The notes under the pieces were generated by a model that worked only from the letters and a program-made list of their open reading frames with translations, had not been told where the DNA came from and did not search any database. DNA of 37,571 bases, from contig JAKQQP010000052.1 in the NCBI GenBank assembly GCA_029564115.1, forward strand, positions 1 through 37,571. Reading direction: 5' to 3'. Numbering within the stretch: the stretch's first letter is position 1; every line of letters begins with the position of its first letter. Of this stretch, positions 6,039-14,028 are shown in pieces. Made by a program: the position numbers and the translations under genes. This DNA is from Candidatus Rifleibacteriota bacterium (GTDB taxonomy: Bacteria; Riflebacteria; Ozemobacteria; Ozemobacterales; Ozemobacteraceae).

Positions 6039-9000
6039 ATGAGTACCAACTACGAAAATCGCATCACCCTGAACCCTGCATTGATAGTCGGCCTCGGGGG
6101 TACCGGCAAAAAGTCGCTGACGAATTTCAAAGAGACTTTTCTCAACAGTCCTCAGATAAAAAAGGCCTACGCCCTCTCAGGAAAAGGGGACCCGGCGCTC
6201 CCTGATTTTATCGATCTTCTCTGCATAGATACAGACATATTCGACGCCAGCCAGCCCGAAGACAACGCCAAGACCGGTGCCAAGCTGACAGAGAGTGAAT
6301 ATCACCAGATAAACATTCAGAATGCCGGTCAGATTACCGGCAACCTGGACTCAGACACCTATGGCTACCTTTACGAATGGTTTCCGCAGAAACTGAAACA
6401 TCACATCGGCCAGATCAGCCAGGGGGCCCACCAGTTCAGGTTCACCGGCCGTTTCGGCGTTTTTGTCGACGTGCAGAAGATTTTTCAACAGATCAAGGCC
6501 AAGATGAGCAAAATCATGGCCCGCAGCAACGTCAATCAGGATGACATCATTGTTCCGCTGACCAACAAGCAGGGGCAGATACTCACCCCCGAATTTTACG
6601 TGGTCGGCTCGCTCTGCGGCGGCTCGGGTGCCGGCATGTTCCTTGACATGGCTTATCTTCTCAAAATGGCCTACTATCAGCTTTCCGGCGGCAAGGGCAA
6701 ACCGACAATAGTCGGCATACAGCTGACACCAGAGGCCTTCACCCAGATAGCCATAGACCCGAACGTGAACTCTACCGGGCGTCTCGAAGGCAACGGCTAT
6801 GCCTCTCTTGTAGAAACTTTCTACTTCATGAACAAAGAAAAGTTTCCACCAACCCGCTCGGCCAAAGATATCATCAGCCAGGATCGCCGCAACAAGTTCA
6901 TGGTGAACTATGGCCCGATCGGCAAAAGCAACGACACCACCACCTTCGGCACCGTCTGTGAAGAACCGCCATTCGACCAGTGCTACCTTCTCGGCACCAG
7001 CAACCAGGACGACATACCGACTTACTACGGCATCGCTTCCGAACTTATTTTTACCAAACTTGCCACGCAGTTGCGCCAGGCTCAGAACTCGATGCTCGAC
7101 AACGCTTCGCAGATTCTCGGCCAGAACAGCTCAGACCTCGAGGGCAAACAGCTGAAATGTTTCAGTTCAGCCGGTTTTAAAAGCTTTTATTACCCGCTTG
7201 ACGTCATCAGAGACCTTTACACCTACAAGCTCTCCATGGATGTCACTTACTGGCTTAAGCTTTCTGTCGACCGCATTCTCATCGACTCGATGGTGCAGGA
7301 ATTCGCTGAAAACAACCCGACGAAAATAGACCTGACCCCAGAAGGCCTGTTTATGATGACCAAAGAGATCATCGACCGCAAGCAATACTGGGACAACCCG
7401 ATCTTCCACACTCTGCGAACTGTCAACAAGCAGAAAGAAGGCGAATCCGCCTCGGCATTCATTCTTCGCCAGATCGAAGAAATGAATTCAAATCGTGTCA
7501 AAAAAGATGAAATCAGGGCAAAAGTCAGAGTCAGTTTCGAACAAAAGGCTGTTCAGGCCGGCGAACACCTGCTCGAAAAAGTTATCGAGATCATCAACAA
7601 CCCTGATCTTGGCGCTCACGTTGCCAACGATTTCCTCACCGCCTTTGAAAAATATCTGACCCGCTACCCCAGAGAAATTCTCACCCGCAAAGTTCAGGAA
7701 ATCAAAGGCAAACTCGACAAGGAACAACGCGAATACAGAGAAATCGCCAACCGCCTCAAAGAAAAGCTCGGCGGTTTCGCCGGCCTGGGCGGCAAACTCA
7801 TGGAACTGGGCACCGTTTTGCGCATGACCGATATCAACGATGAGCGCGACAAGCTTCTCAAAGAAGCCAAAGAAGCCGTCGATATGGAATACGAAATGTT
7901 CTGCATTTCGTGTGCCGAAGATTTTCTCAAGTATCTGAACGTGCAGTCACAGTCGATACGCAAGCAGGTCGAAGTTTTCTCGGGCAAACTGGCGCAGATT
8001 TCCAAAGATGGCATGATCGAACGTCAGTATGAACACTGCCTTGACCGCATCAAACCTTACTCAAAAGTTCAAGATTTTATTCGCACCTATATCTTCGAAG
8101 ATCGCGACATCGAGCCTTTCTACAAATACCTGCTCGGCGACCTGTCGAACAATGATATCGAAGGCGATTTTCTCGTTAAGATCAACCTCAAGGAAAACTG
8201 GGAAAAATTCACCAATCCCGAGGGTAACGCTCTCGAAAAAGAAATTGTCAGATATTGCCGTGCCATCATCGAGCGGCGCCTGTTCGGCGGCATCGAAGAC
8301 TTCATCCACTGGAAAGACTCCGTGCGCAAAGGCTTCAAGAAGAGCCTCGTAGAAAGCATGATGAACCAGGCGACACCCCTGATAACCATGAATGATCGTG
8401 GCAATAACCAGCCGCAGCGCATGAATATCGTCACACTGGGCATTGCCGACGAAAACAGCAAGCTGGCCGAAGAAATCAAAGACACCCTGCGCAAAGGTGA
8501 TATCGGCGTGACCGTCGCACCAACCCGCAACCCCTATGAAATAAGCCTGCTGCAGACCCTGCACGGTATTGCGCCTTACAACATCAGCGCAATCACTCAG
8601 TGGCACAACCTCTATCGACAGAATAACACCAAAATTAACTGCCATGCCATTCTCACCAACGATGCCTACCCGATTCTCTGGTCGAGCTACGGTCTGATTC
8701 CGGCCAAAAAGCTTGAAGAGCATTACATGGTCTATCTGCTGCTGCGCTACGAAATGATCGCCGACAATGTTCAGGGCAAATACGGCATCGAATACAACGA
8801 CGAACTGGTGCAGTATGAACTCTGGTATCAACAAGACAAACCTCAGCCGATCGGCCGTACCATCACTCAGTTGTTTGATTACCTTAAAAACAACACCATG
8901 GGCATTTACCTGATCAGAAGCGTTTACAGCGAATACTGGAAGACTCTCCCCTTCCCGAAACAGCGCGAAATTATCAATAAATATCTGCCGATCATGACCG

Positions 9001-9191
9001 AAAAAGTCAAAAAGCTCGAAGACGCCATCGAAGAAGAAATCAAAAAAAATCACGAAGTCAGCCCGACAAGCGACGAGCTTTTGTCGATCAAACGCGGTAT
9101 TCTGAGAATCCTGCAGGATTACAACGACCAGTTCAACCACATTCTCAGCCAGCGCCCATCGGGTACCATCGAAGGCGAAATAACTCAGTAA
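6039..9191 (+). CDS. Large tubulin/FtsZ-superfamily GTPase-like protein (tubulin-like, FtsZl type)
   Basis: The start is ATG6039, with GGGAG seven bases upstream; the frame is open much further upstream but that stretch is the antisense of the HD-GYP gene. The 1050-residue product begins with a Rossmann-like strand and loop, ALIVGLGGTGKKS (GLGGTG at 18-23). At 190-199 it has GSLCGGSGAG, the counterpart of the tubulin/FtsZ GGGTGSG signature that holds the GTP phosphates. Together these fit the large tubulin-like families related to FtsZ, far longer than FtsZ (about 380). A Lys/Glu-rich, likely coiled-coil stretch covers about 485-590 and again 930-1000. No membrane segment is seen. Such proteins have been linked to vWA partners and to membrane remodelling by genome context. 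A vWA gene follows here. GTP binding and polymerisation are inferred. Confidence 0.75.
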   Translation: MSTNYENRITLNPALIVGLGGTGKKSLTNFKETFLNSPQIKKAYALSGKGDPALPDFIDLLCIDTDIFDASQPEDNAKTGAKLTESEYHQINIQNAGQITGNLDSDTYGYLYEWFPQKLKHHIGQISQGAHQFRFTGRFGVFVDVQKIFQQIKAKMSKIMARSNVNQDDIIVPLTNKQGQILTPEFYVVGSLCGGSGAGMFLDMAYLLKMAYYQLSGGKGKPTIVGIQLTPEAFTQIAIDPNVNSTGRLEGNGYASLVETFYFMNKEKFPPTRSAKDIISQDRRNKFMVNYGPIGKSNDTTTFGTVCEEPPFDQCYLLGTSNQDDIPTYYGIASELIFTKLATQLRQAQNSMLDNASQILGQNSSDLEGKQLKCFSSAGFKSFYYPLDVIRDLYTYKLSMDVTYWLKLSVDRILIDSMVQEFAENNPTKIDLTPEGLFMMTKEIIDRKQYWDNPIFHTLRTVNKQKEGESASAFILRQIEEMNSNRVKKDEIRAKVRVSFEQKAVQAGEHLLEKVIEIINNPDLGAHVANDFLTAFEKYLTRYPREILTRKVQEIKGKLDKEQREYREIANRLKEKLGGFAGLGGKLMELGTVLRMTDINDERDKLLKEAKEAVDMEYEMFCISCAEDFLKYLNVQSQSIRKQVEVFSGKLAQISKDGMIERQYEHCLDRIKPYSKVQDFIRTYIFEDRDIEPFYKYLLGDLSNNDIEGDFLVKINLKENWEKFTNPEGNALEKEIVRYCRAIIERRLFGGIEDFIHWKDSVRKGFKKSLVESMMNQATPLITMNDRGNNQPQRMNIVTLGIADENSKLAEEIKDTLRKGDIGVTVAPTRNPYEISLLQTLHGIAPYNISAITQWHNLYRQNNTKINCHAILTNDAYPILWSSYGLIPAKKLEEHYMVYLLLRYEMIADNVQGKYGIEYNDELVQYELWYQQDKPQPIGRTITQLFDYLKNNTMGIYLIRSVYSEYWKTLPFPKQREIINKYLPIMTEKVKKLEDAIEEEIKKNHEVSPTSDELLSIKRGILRILQDYNDQFNHILSQRPSGTIEGEITQ

Positions 9192-9209
9192 ATAACCTGT
9201 CAGATGACT

Positions 9210-9243
9210 GCGCCGGCGAAAATTTCGCCGGCGCTTTCATTTT
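9210..9243 (+). terminator. Intrinsic terminator after the tubulin-like gene
   Basis: A near-perfect hairpin of about 11 base pairs (GCGCCGGCGAA / TTCGCCGGCGC, 9210-9234) is followed by TTTCATTTT. It should end or attenuate transcription before the vWA gene. The T-run is interrupted, so read-through is possible. Confidence 0.7.
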
Positions 9244-9322
9244 AGGCTATTCTTATGACATCGTAAAATTATCGATTGTGGTATCATACAGAAAACTAAA
9301 TCAGAGCATGGGGTGACAGCAG

Positions 9323-10366
9323 ATGGTAGAAGTAGCTCCAGGGGGCGAAAAACTTAGAATTCCGGCCTGGAAATATGTGCTTTTTCTGGTCTTTTTTCTT
9401 CTGGTATGTTTTGGCATACTCTGGTATCTGATGACTTCAAACTATGGCGCATCGAACACCCTCCTCGAAACTCTGCGCCGCTACCTGACCTTCGTCAGTT
9501 CTTTCCACCCGAATCTCAAACCCGAAGACGACTTCAGCAACGCTCTGCGCATTCACGGCGTCGAAAAAACAGAACCGCGCCGTTTTTTTATGTTCGTTTC
9601 AATGACTGGCAAAGACGCCAGCCCGATCAACGTCATCAACGCAGCCAACGTGACCCTGCAGGCAAAAGACAAGTCTGGAGCCGATTTGAATGCCGTGGTA
9701 GAAAGAGTCAGACCTCTGCATGCCTACAGCGACATGACCGACCCGGTAAGCTTTTCATGTGTAATGGATTATTCAGGAAGCATGTTCCCCGAAGACCTGA
9801 AGGCCATCGAAGAGAACTTCGAGGCGCTGATGAACCAGATTCTGCTGCCCTTTTCAGCCGGAGTGATAAAGTTCAACAACAAAGTCAGCGAAACTCAGCC
9901 GCTGACCACAGACAAGAACACCCTGAAGTCAGCTCTCAAAAAGCGCATTCCACTGCAGAACACCGCCCTTTTTGACGGCATCGACAAGGGTATCAACAGC
10001 CTTCAGGCCAGGCCGCATCTGCGCTTTGCCATTCTGACGACAGATGGCAACGACAATGCTTCCAAAGCGACGCTCGACGAGGTTATCAGACGCAGCCAGA
10101 TTCACAACGTTTCGGTATTCGTATTTGGCTTCGGATGGCTCGAAGTCACCAACCTGCGCAATCTTTCCGAGAGCACCGACGGCTATTATTCGTATGTTCC
10201 CGACAGTGGCAAGCTCGCAGACTGGTTCAAAAAACTCGGCCAGATCATCAACAATGTTCAAGTCATCGAATTTTCTGTAGCAAAAGACACCAACCACCCT
10301 GGCTCGATCGAGCTGGCAATCGACGAAGGCGGGCAGAAACTCACCAGAACCCGCACCTGGAAATAG
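9323..10366 (+). CDS. Membrane-anchored von Willebrand factor A domain protein
   Basis: A single membrane helix lies at about residues 15-38 (VLFLVFFLLVCFGILWYL), so the rest should face the periplasm. The vWA domain has a complete MIDAS metal site: DYSGS at 149-153, Thr214 in NTALFDG, and Asp241 in TTDGND. Intact MIDAS domains bind protein ligands through a divalent cation. A region at 60-140 before the vWA domain and the C-terminal 60 residues look like small beta domains but are not recognised. It lies 131 bases after the tubulin-like gene, past a terminator, and 27 bases before the TPR gene, so it is probably cotranscribed with the latter. A tubulin-vWA pairing suggests a membrane-linked complex. 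Confidence 0.82.
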   Translation: MVEVAPGGEKLRIPAWKYVLFLVFFLLVCFGILWYLMTSNYGASNTLLETLRRYLTFVSSFHPNLKPEDDFSNALRIHGVEKTEPRRFFMFVSMTGKDASPINVINAANVTLQAKDKSGADLNAVVERVRPLHAYSDMTDPVSFSCVMDYSGSMFPEDLKAIEENFEALMNQILLPFSAGVIKFNNKVSETQPLTTDKNTLKSALKKRIPLQNTALFDGIDKGINSLQARPHLRFAILTTDGNDNASKATLDEVIRRSQIHNVSVFVFGFGWLEVTNLRNLSESTDGYYSYVPDSGKLADWFKKLGQIINNVQVIEFSVAKDTNHPGSIELAIDEGGQKLTRTRTWK

Positions 10367-10393
10367 TTACACAGACAGCAACGGAGGCATCAA

Positions 10394-13384
10394 ATGCTGA
10401 ACAAATCTTTCTTGAGAAGTTTTCTGATTATCATGCTGCTGACAGCGGGGCTTTTGGCGCCGGCGAGCGCTGAGATAAACTTCGATTTCGGCCTTCCCCT
10501 CTTCAACCAGGAAGAAATTCGCTTCGAAAAGAGCAAACCCAGCGACTTCAACCTGCAGCTGCTCAAAAAGTACATGACCGAGCAACAGGGAAACATGCTG
10601 GCGCAACTGCATGCCATAACCAGATGGTTCAGCCTGATAAAGCTGTCAGACGCTCCACGTCGCGAAGAACTCGTAAAATTGAGCACCGCTTTCTTCAAAA
10701 GTGCGAGCAAAAAGGATTTCAGCGCCCCAGAGAGACTGCGCGACATTTTTTTCAACGGACTGCTGTTGAGCGTAGACAAATCTGACGATCCCAAAAACCT
10801 GAAAGACCAGGCCTTCGAAGATCTGCTGCTGAATTCAGAAGAAAAACTCGCACAAAATCCCGATTACTGGATCATCAAAGCAATCCTGTTTCATGAGCTG
10901 CGCAACAGACCAAACGGCTTTTTCGAACCAATGAAGCCAGAAGAAGACCTTAAGCGGGCCTTAACATTGATTCCCAAAACAGCTCATTATTTTTACGTTA
11001 TGGGGCAGGCATTCAGATTTCTCGGTTCCATGGATACCTCGATGTTTCTTGCGATCGCCTCATACGAAAAAGCCTCATCTCTCGACCCGAGAAACCACAA
11101 ACTGCAGAATTCACTTCTGGGTATTTACATGGGCCTGCATGAAGAGCATCAGAGTCGCAACAAGCCCGAGCCGTTCTGGCTTGAAGAAGCCGTCTACAAA
11201 AAAATTCTCGAGCTTTCCCCCAACAACCCTCATGCACTCAACAATCTTGGCTACCTTTACGCCGAATACGGCGTCAATACGAAACTGGCCCAGGAACTTT
11301 GCCAACGCGCCGTAGACATGGCACCTGAAAGTCCGGGTTTCAGAGACAGCCTTGGCTGGGCGGCGTTCAAGAATCGTGATTTCAGAAAAGCTGAAGAAGA
11401 GCTGCTGAAGTCTCTGGAAATAAAGAAAAACGTTTACGAACCGCATTACCATCTGGCAACCGTCTACTATGCCAGCGAAAATTATGAGAAAGCAGCAGAA
11501 CATTACGAGCAGGCGATTCAGCTCAGACCCGATTCGGCTGAAGCTCTCAACAACCTGGCCTACCTGTATACTGAACGCAACTTAAATATAAAACGGGCGA
11601 TCGAGATGGCAGAAACAGCTGTGCAGCTCGAAAAGAACAACGCCTCCTATGTAGACACCCTTGGCTGGGCCTATTATCGCAACAACGAACTCGACAAAGC
11701 CCTCACTCTGCTGTTGCGTGCCAACCAGCTCATGGCGGGTCAAGGCGAAATTCTTCTGCATATTGGCAGAGTCTATCTTGACCAGAACGACTTCAATTCG
11801 GCCATAACTTATCTCAAAGAGGCATTCAAAGCTGACCCGAAACTCAAAGACCCTGACAACACTCTCTACCTGGCGGTCAGACTCAAAGCTTATCACTCTG
11901 CCATCGCGGATTATCACAGCCTGATGGGCGAAAGAGTCGAAAAAGAGAAGATTAACAATATCCTGATGAGTATTGCCAGGCTCTACCAGGAAGAAAAAAT
12001 GTATGACAAAGCCATCGACATGACCAAACTTTGCTCTGACATCAAAGCCGGAGCAAAGTCTCTCGATGAGCCTTTGTTCGGCAGTTACACCCTGAGCAGG
12101 GCCGCACAAAAATCTGAAGTGACGCCAGAAGAAACTGAGACCTCTGTCGACACGGCAGAGGAACAGGAAAAAAGCACCGTAACCCCTGCAGAACCAGAAG
12201 AAACCACTGAAAAGGTTCCAGAAAAGTCTGATGCCTCCACCGCGACGCCAGACAGCCTTTTTGCCGGTCTGCCCCCGGCAAGCTCTCACCCGCTGATCAT
12301 TTCATTCGGGCCTCAGTTTTTCAGGTGGGCAAGCTCTTTTGTGAGCGGTGCCGCCAGTCTTGCAGACAAGACTATTACCATATTCGTTCAAAAATCTTTT
12401 AGGCCGAGAAAGTCTGCAATAATAAGAATAGAAACCGAAGCGAACTCAGGAAGCTCGCTGCTGGCACTTTTTGGCAACTATTTTTCGCAGTTCAGCGTAA
12501 ACCAGCAGCAGGGTGAAGCTCCTGATCAGTGTATGTTCACACTCGGCAAATTTCAGATTCACGCCATGGCCGACAGAAATTCAATTTATCTCAGTTCCCG
12601 GCCACTGCAGGCCAGTGCGACAATTGAGCTCATGGGCAGAATCCTTCCCTTTAACCCGGAAACTTTTGTGGATGTGGTTTACGACTGGAACAACTTTCGA
12701 AAGACCCTTCCAATGTTCCTGCAACCATTCATCACCAATCCGATAAAGCCATTCATAAGGGTTTATACCAGATATAGCTACAAAAACGGCTCTTTAAACG
12801 AGTTTTCAAGTGTGACAACCGGCAAAGCCGAAAACGATGACTTCATGAAACGCTTCGCCCGCCAGCTCTTTGCCTTCAAACTGCAGACACAGCACATGGG
12901 GCTTGAAACCACAATCAAAGTGCGCGGCGACAATGAAATTATCTACATCTCGACCGATTTCGACAACATTTCAGGCTGGCTGCAGAAAAGATTCAAACTC
13001 GACAACCTGCTGCTGCAAAAACTTTTGCGCCAGCTCACGGCACGCACGACCTGTTTTATCAACAGATTTCTCTATTCACCCGAACTGGAAAACAGCTGCC
13101 CCACAGGCGGAAAAATCAGCGTCGACCATTTGAGCGGCCTTGTTAAATGCTCTCAACATTCGCTCACCCCGGCCATTCCCATCATTCTCGACGAGCATGC
13201 CTGCTGCAGTTTCAACCGCAACCGACTTTTCCGGATTCTCAACGATAAAAACCTCAACCGAAGGTACAACAACAGTGAATCATTTGAGACAATCGCTAAA
13301 GATTTTGCCATTCCCCCCTGCCCCACGTCAGGCATCTGGACGCTCGAAGAAAATGGTATCAAGTGCAGCGAACATGAAAATTGA
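10394..13384 (+). CDS. Secreted TPR-repeat protein with twin CPxxG...CSxH motifs at the C terminus
   Basis: GGAGG lies six bases before the ATG. A signal peptide ends at PASA-E (about residue 27). Residues about 190-500 hold many tetratricopeptide repeats (for example NNLGYLYAEYG, DSLGWAAFKNRDFRKAEEELLKS, NNLAYLYTERN). A Glu/Thr/Ser-rich linker covers about 570-625. The 630-890 region is an unrecognised mixed alpha/beta domain. The end carries two copies of a C-P-T-x-G...G-x-x-x-C-S-x-H motif (cysteines at 902 and 919, and at 977 and 991). Similar Cys-Pro...Cys-Ser-x-His tails occur in some prepilin-like proteins. TPRs act as protein-binding scaffolds, and cotranscription with the vWA gene suggests a periplasmic or surface scaffold for the tubulin/vWA system. 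Confidence 0.75.
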   Translation: MLNKSFLRSFLIIMLLTAGLLAPASAEINFDFGLPLFNQEEIRFEKSKPSDFNLQLLKKYMTEQQGNMLAQLHAITRWFSLIKLSDAPRREELVKLSTAFFKSASKKDFSAPERLRDIFFNGLLLSVDKSDDPKNLKDQAFEDLLLNSEEKLAQNPDYWIIKAILFHELRNRPNGFFEPMKPEEDLKRALTLIPKTAHYFYVMGQAFRFLGSMDTSMFLAIASYEKASSLDPRNHKLQNSLLGIYMGLHEEHQSRNKPEPFWLEEAVYKKILELSPNNPHALNNLGYLYAEYGVNTKLAQELCQRAVDMAPESPGFRDSLGWAAFKNRDFRKAEEELLKSLEIKKNVYEPHYHLATVYYASENYEKAAEHYEQAIQLRPDSAEALNNLAYLYTERNLNIKRAIEMAETAVQLEKNNASYVDTLGWAYYRNNELDKALTLLLRANQLMAGQGEILLHIGRVYLDQNDFNSAITYLKEAFKADPKLKDPDNTLYLAVRLKAYHSAIADYHSLMGERVEKEKINNILMSIARLYQEEKMYDKAIDMTKLCSDIKAGAKSLDEPLFGSYTLSRAAQKSEVTPEETETSVDTAEEQEKSTVTPAEPEETTEKVPEKSDASTATPDSLFAGLPPASSHPLIISFGPQFFRWASSFVSGAASLADKTITIFVQKSFRPRKSAIIRIETEANSGSSLLALFGNYFSQFSVNQQQGEAPDQCMFTLGKFQIHAMADRNSIYLSSRPLQASATIELMGRILPFNPETFVDVVYDWNNFRKTLPMFLQPFITNPIKPFIRVYTRYSYKNGSLNEFSSVTTGKAENDDFMKRFARQLFAFKLQTQHMGLETTIKVRGDNEIIYISTDFDNISGWLQKRFKLDNLLLQKLLRQLTARTTCFINRFLYSPELENSCPTGGKISVDHLSGLVKCSQHSLTPAIPIILDEHACCSFNRNRLFRILNDKNLNRRYNNSESFETIAKDFAIPPCPTSGIWTLEENGIKCSEHEN

Positions 13385-13442
13385 TTTGCTTTTTTTCCTA
13401 AAATAGCTTATCTAAATAAGACACTAATTGGAGGTAAGAGAA

Positions 13443-13661
13443 ATGCCTGCTGTAAATATTCAAGACAATATCCTTCAGTATCTGAAAGATGAAAGAGAAG
13501 CTGTAAAGATCTTCCTGATGAAAGGTTTCCAGATTCAGGGCACCATCCTTGACTTTGATACTTTTGTGATTCTTCTCGAATCAGAAGGAAAAAAGCAGCT
13601 GATTTACAAGCATGCTGTTTCTACAATTCAATTGCCCGATAATTTCAATCTTCCTGGCTGA
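13443..13661 (+). CDS. hfq: RNA chaperone Hfq
   Basis: A 72-residue Sm-like protein. The Sm1 part reads ILQYLKDEREAVKIFLMKGFQIQGTILDFDTF, and Sm2 is LIYKHAVSTIQL, which matches the Hfq signature YKHAxST. It should form hexamers that bind U-rich RNA ends and help small RNAs pair with mRNAs. The start is ATG13443, with GGAGGT seven bases upstream; an upstream ATG at 13428 precedes the ribosome site and is rejected. The C-terminal tail is short, ending at PDNFNLPG. A terminator follows at once, and a sigma-54 promoter with a predicted small RNA lies 200 bases downstream. Confidence 0.96.
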   Translation: MPAVNIQDNILQYLKDEREAVKIFLMKGFQIQGTILDFDTFVILLESEGKKQLIYKHAVSTIQLPDNFNLPG

Positions 13662-13678
13662 AGCTGAGTCTTAATGAA

Positions 13679-13712
13679 AAGGCTGCCTTTCGAGGCGGCC
13701 TTTTTTTCTTTT
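13679..13712 (+). terminator. Intrinsic terminator of hfq
   Basis: AAGGCTGCC (13679-13687) pairs with GGCGGCCTT (13694-13702), with one T-G wobble, around the loop TTTCGA. It is followed by TTTTTTCTTTT. Confidence 0.88.
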
Positions 13713-13767
13713 GCGCGACTTTTGCCGGCTATGCCTGCTGCGAAACGCCCTTTCTGCACATTTTTTG

Positions 13768-13802
13768 AACAGTTGAAGGCTGTTTTCTGTATAAATATTT
13801 AT
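13768..13802. promoter_or_regulatory. Possible upstream activator sites of the sigma-54 promoter
   Basis: Two dyads lie 80-120 bases before the expected RNA start: AACAG-7-CTGTT (13768-13784) and the perfect 12-base palindrome ATAAATATTTAT (13791-13802). Activators of sigma-54 usually bind dyads at this distance. No other function was seen in 13713-13862. The assignment is positional only. Confidence 0.25.
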
Positions 13803-13862
13803 CAGCAGATGGTTTACGAGGCAAAATCTGTGCAAAATCGCAACTCAAAGGACTTATAAAAG

Positions 13863-13879
13863 TTGGCACGAGATTTGCA
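13863..13879 (+). promoter_or_regulatory. Sigma-54 (-24/-12) promoter
   Basis: TTGGCACGAGATTTGCA matches the RpoN consensus TGGCACR-N4-TTGCW throughout, with GG at 13865-13866 and GC at 13877-13878 at the required 12-base offset. RNA should start near 13890. Transcription from such a site strictly needs an enhancer-binding protein. Confidence 0.85.
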
Positions 13880-13889
13880 TATATAAATA

Positions 13890-13971
13890 CAACACTGCAC
13901 GATTACTCGTCAGTTGTCTTCAATCATTCCTTTCCTTGATCAAGGCTGCCACAGAGTGGCCTTTTTTTTTT
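13890..13971 (+). ncRNA. Predicted sigma-54-dependent small RNA of about 80 nt
   Basis: From the predicted start near 13890 to the T-run ending at 13971 there is no convincing reading frame. The 3' end is an intrinsic terminator: AAGGC (13942-13946), bulge TGC, CAC pairing with GTG and GCCTT, then ten T. A long U tail after a hairpin is the usual Hfq docking feature, and hfq is the adjacent gene. The middle is unstructured and pyrimidine-rich (13924-13937, CATTCCTTTCCTTG). Its complement reads like a ribosome site followed by a start codon, which would suit a translational repressor. The palindrome CCTTGATCAAGG (13934-13945) overlaps the base of the terminator. The RNA is predicted from sequence; alternatively this is an attenuated leader of the deacetylase gene. 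Confidence 0.6.
13942..13971 (+). terminator. Intrinsic terminator of the predicted small RNA
   Basis: The stem AAGGC..CAC / GTGGCCTT has a three-base bulge, an AGA loop and ten consecutive T. It separates the sigma-54 promoter from the deacetylase gene 58 bases downstream. Confidence 0.75.
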
Positions 13972-14028
13972 GCCTGAAACCGGTTATATTGATCAGGAAA
14001 TCGAATTCACCAGCAACCAGGAATACTC

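Noticed and set aside
8061..9140. 359-codon open frame on the minus strand
   Set aside because: It lies wholly antisense to the tubulin-like gene and its translation looks like a shadow frame with no recognisable domain.
13674..13859. 61-codon open frame after hfq
   Set aside because: It begins inside the hfq terminator and contains the terminator stem; low complexity and no ribosome site.
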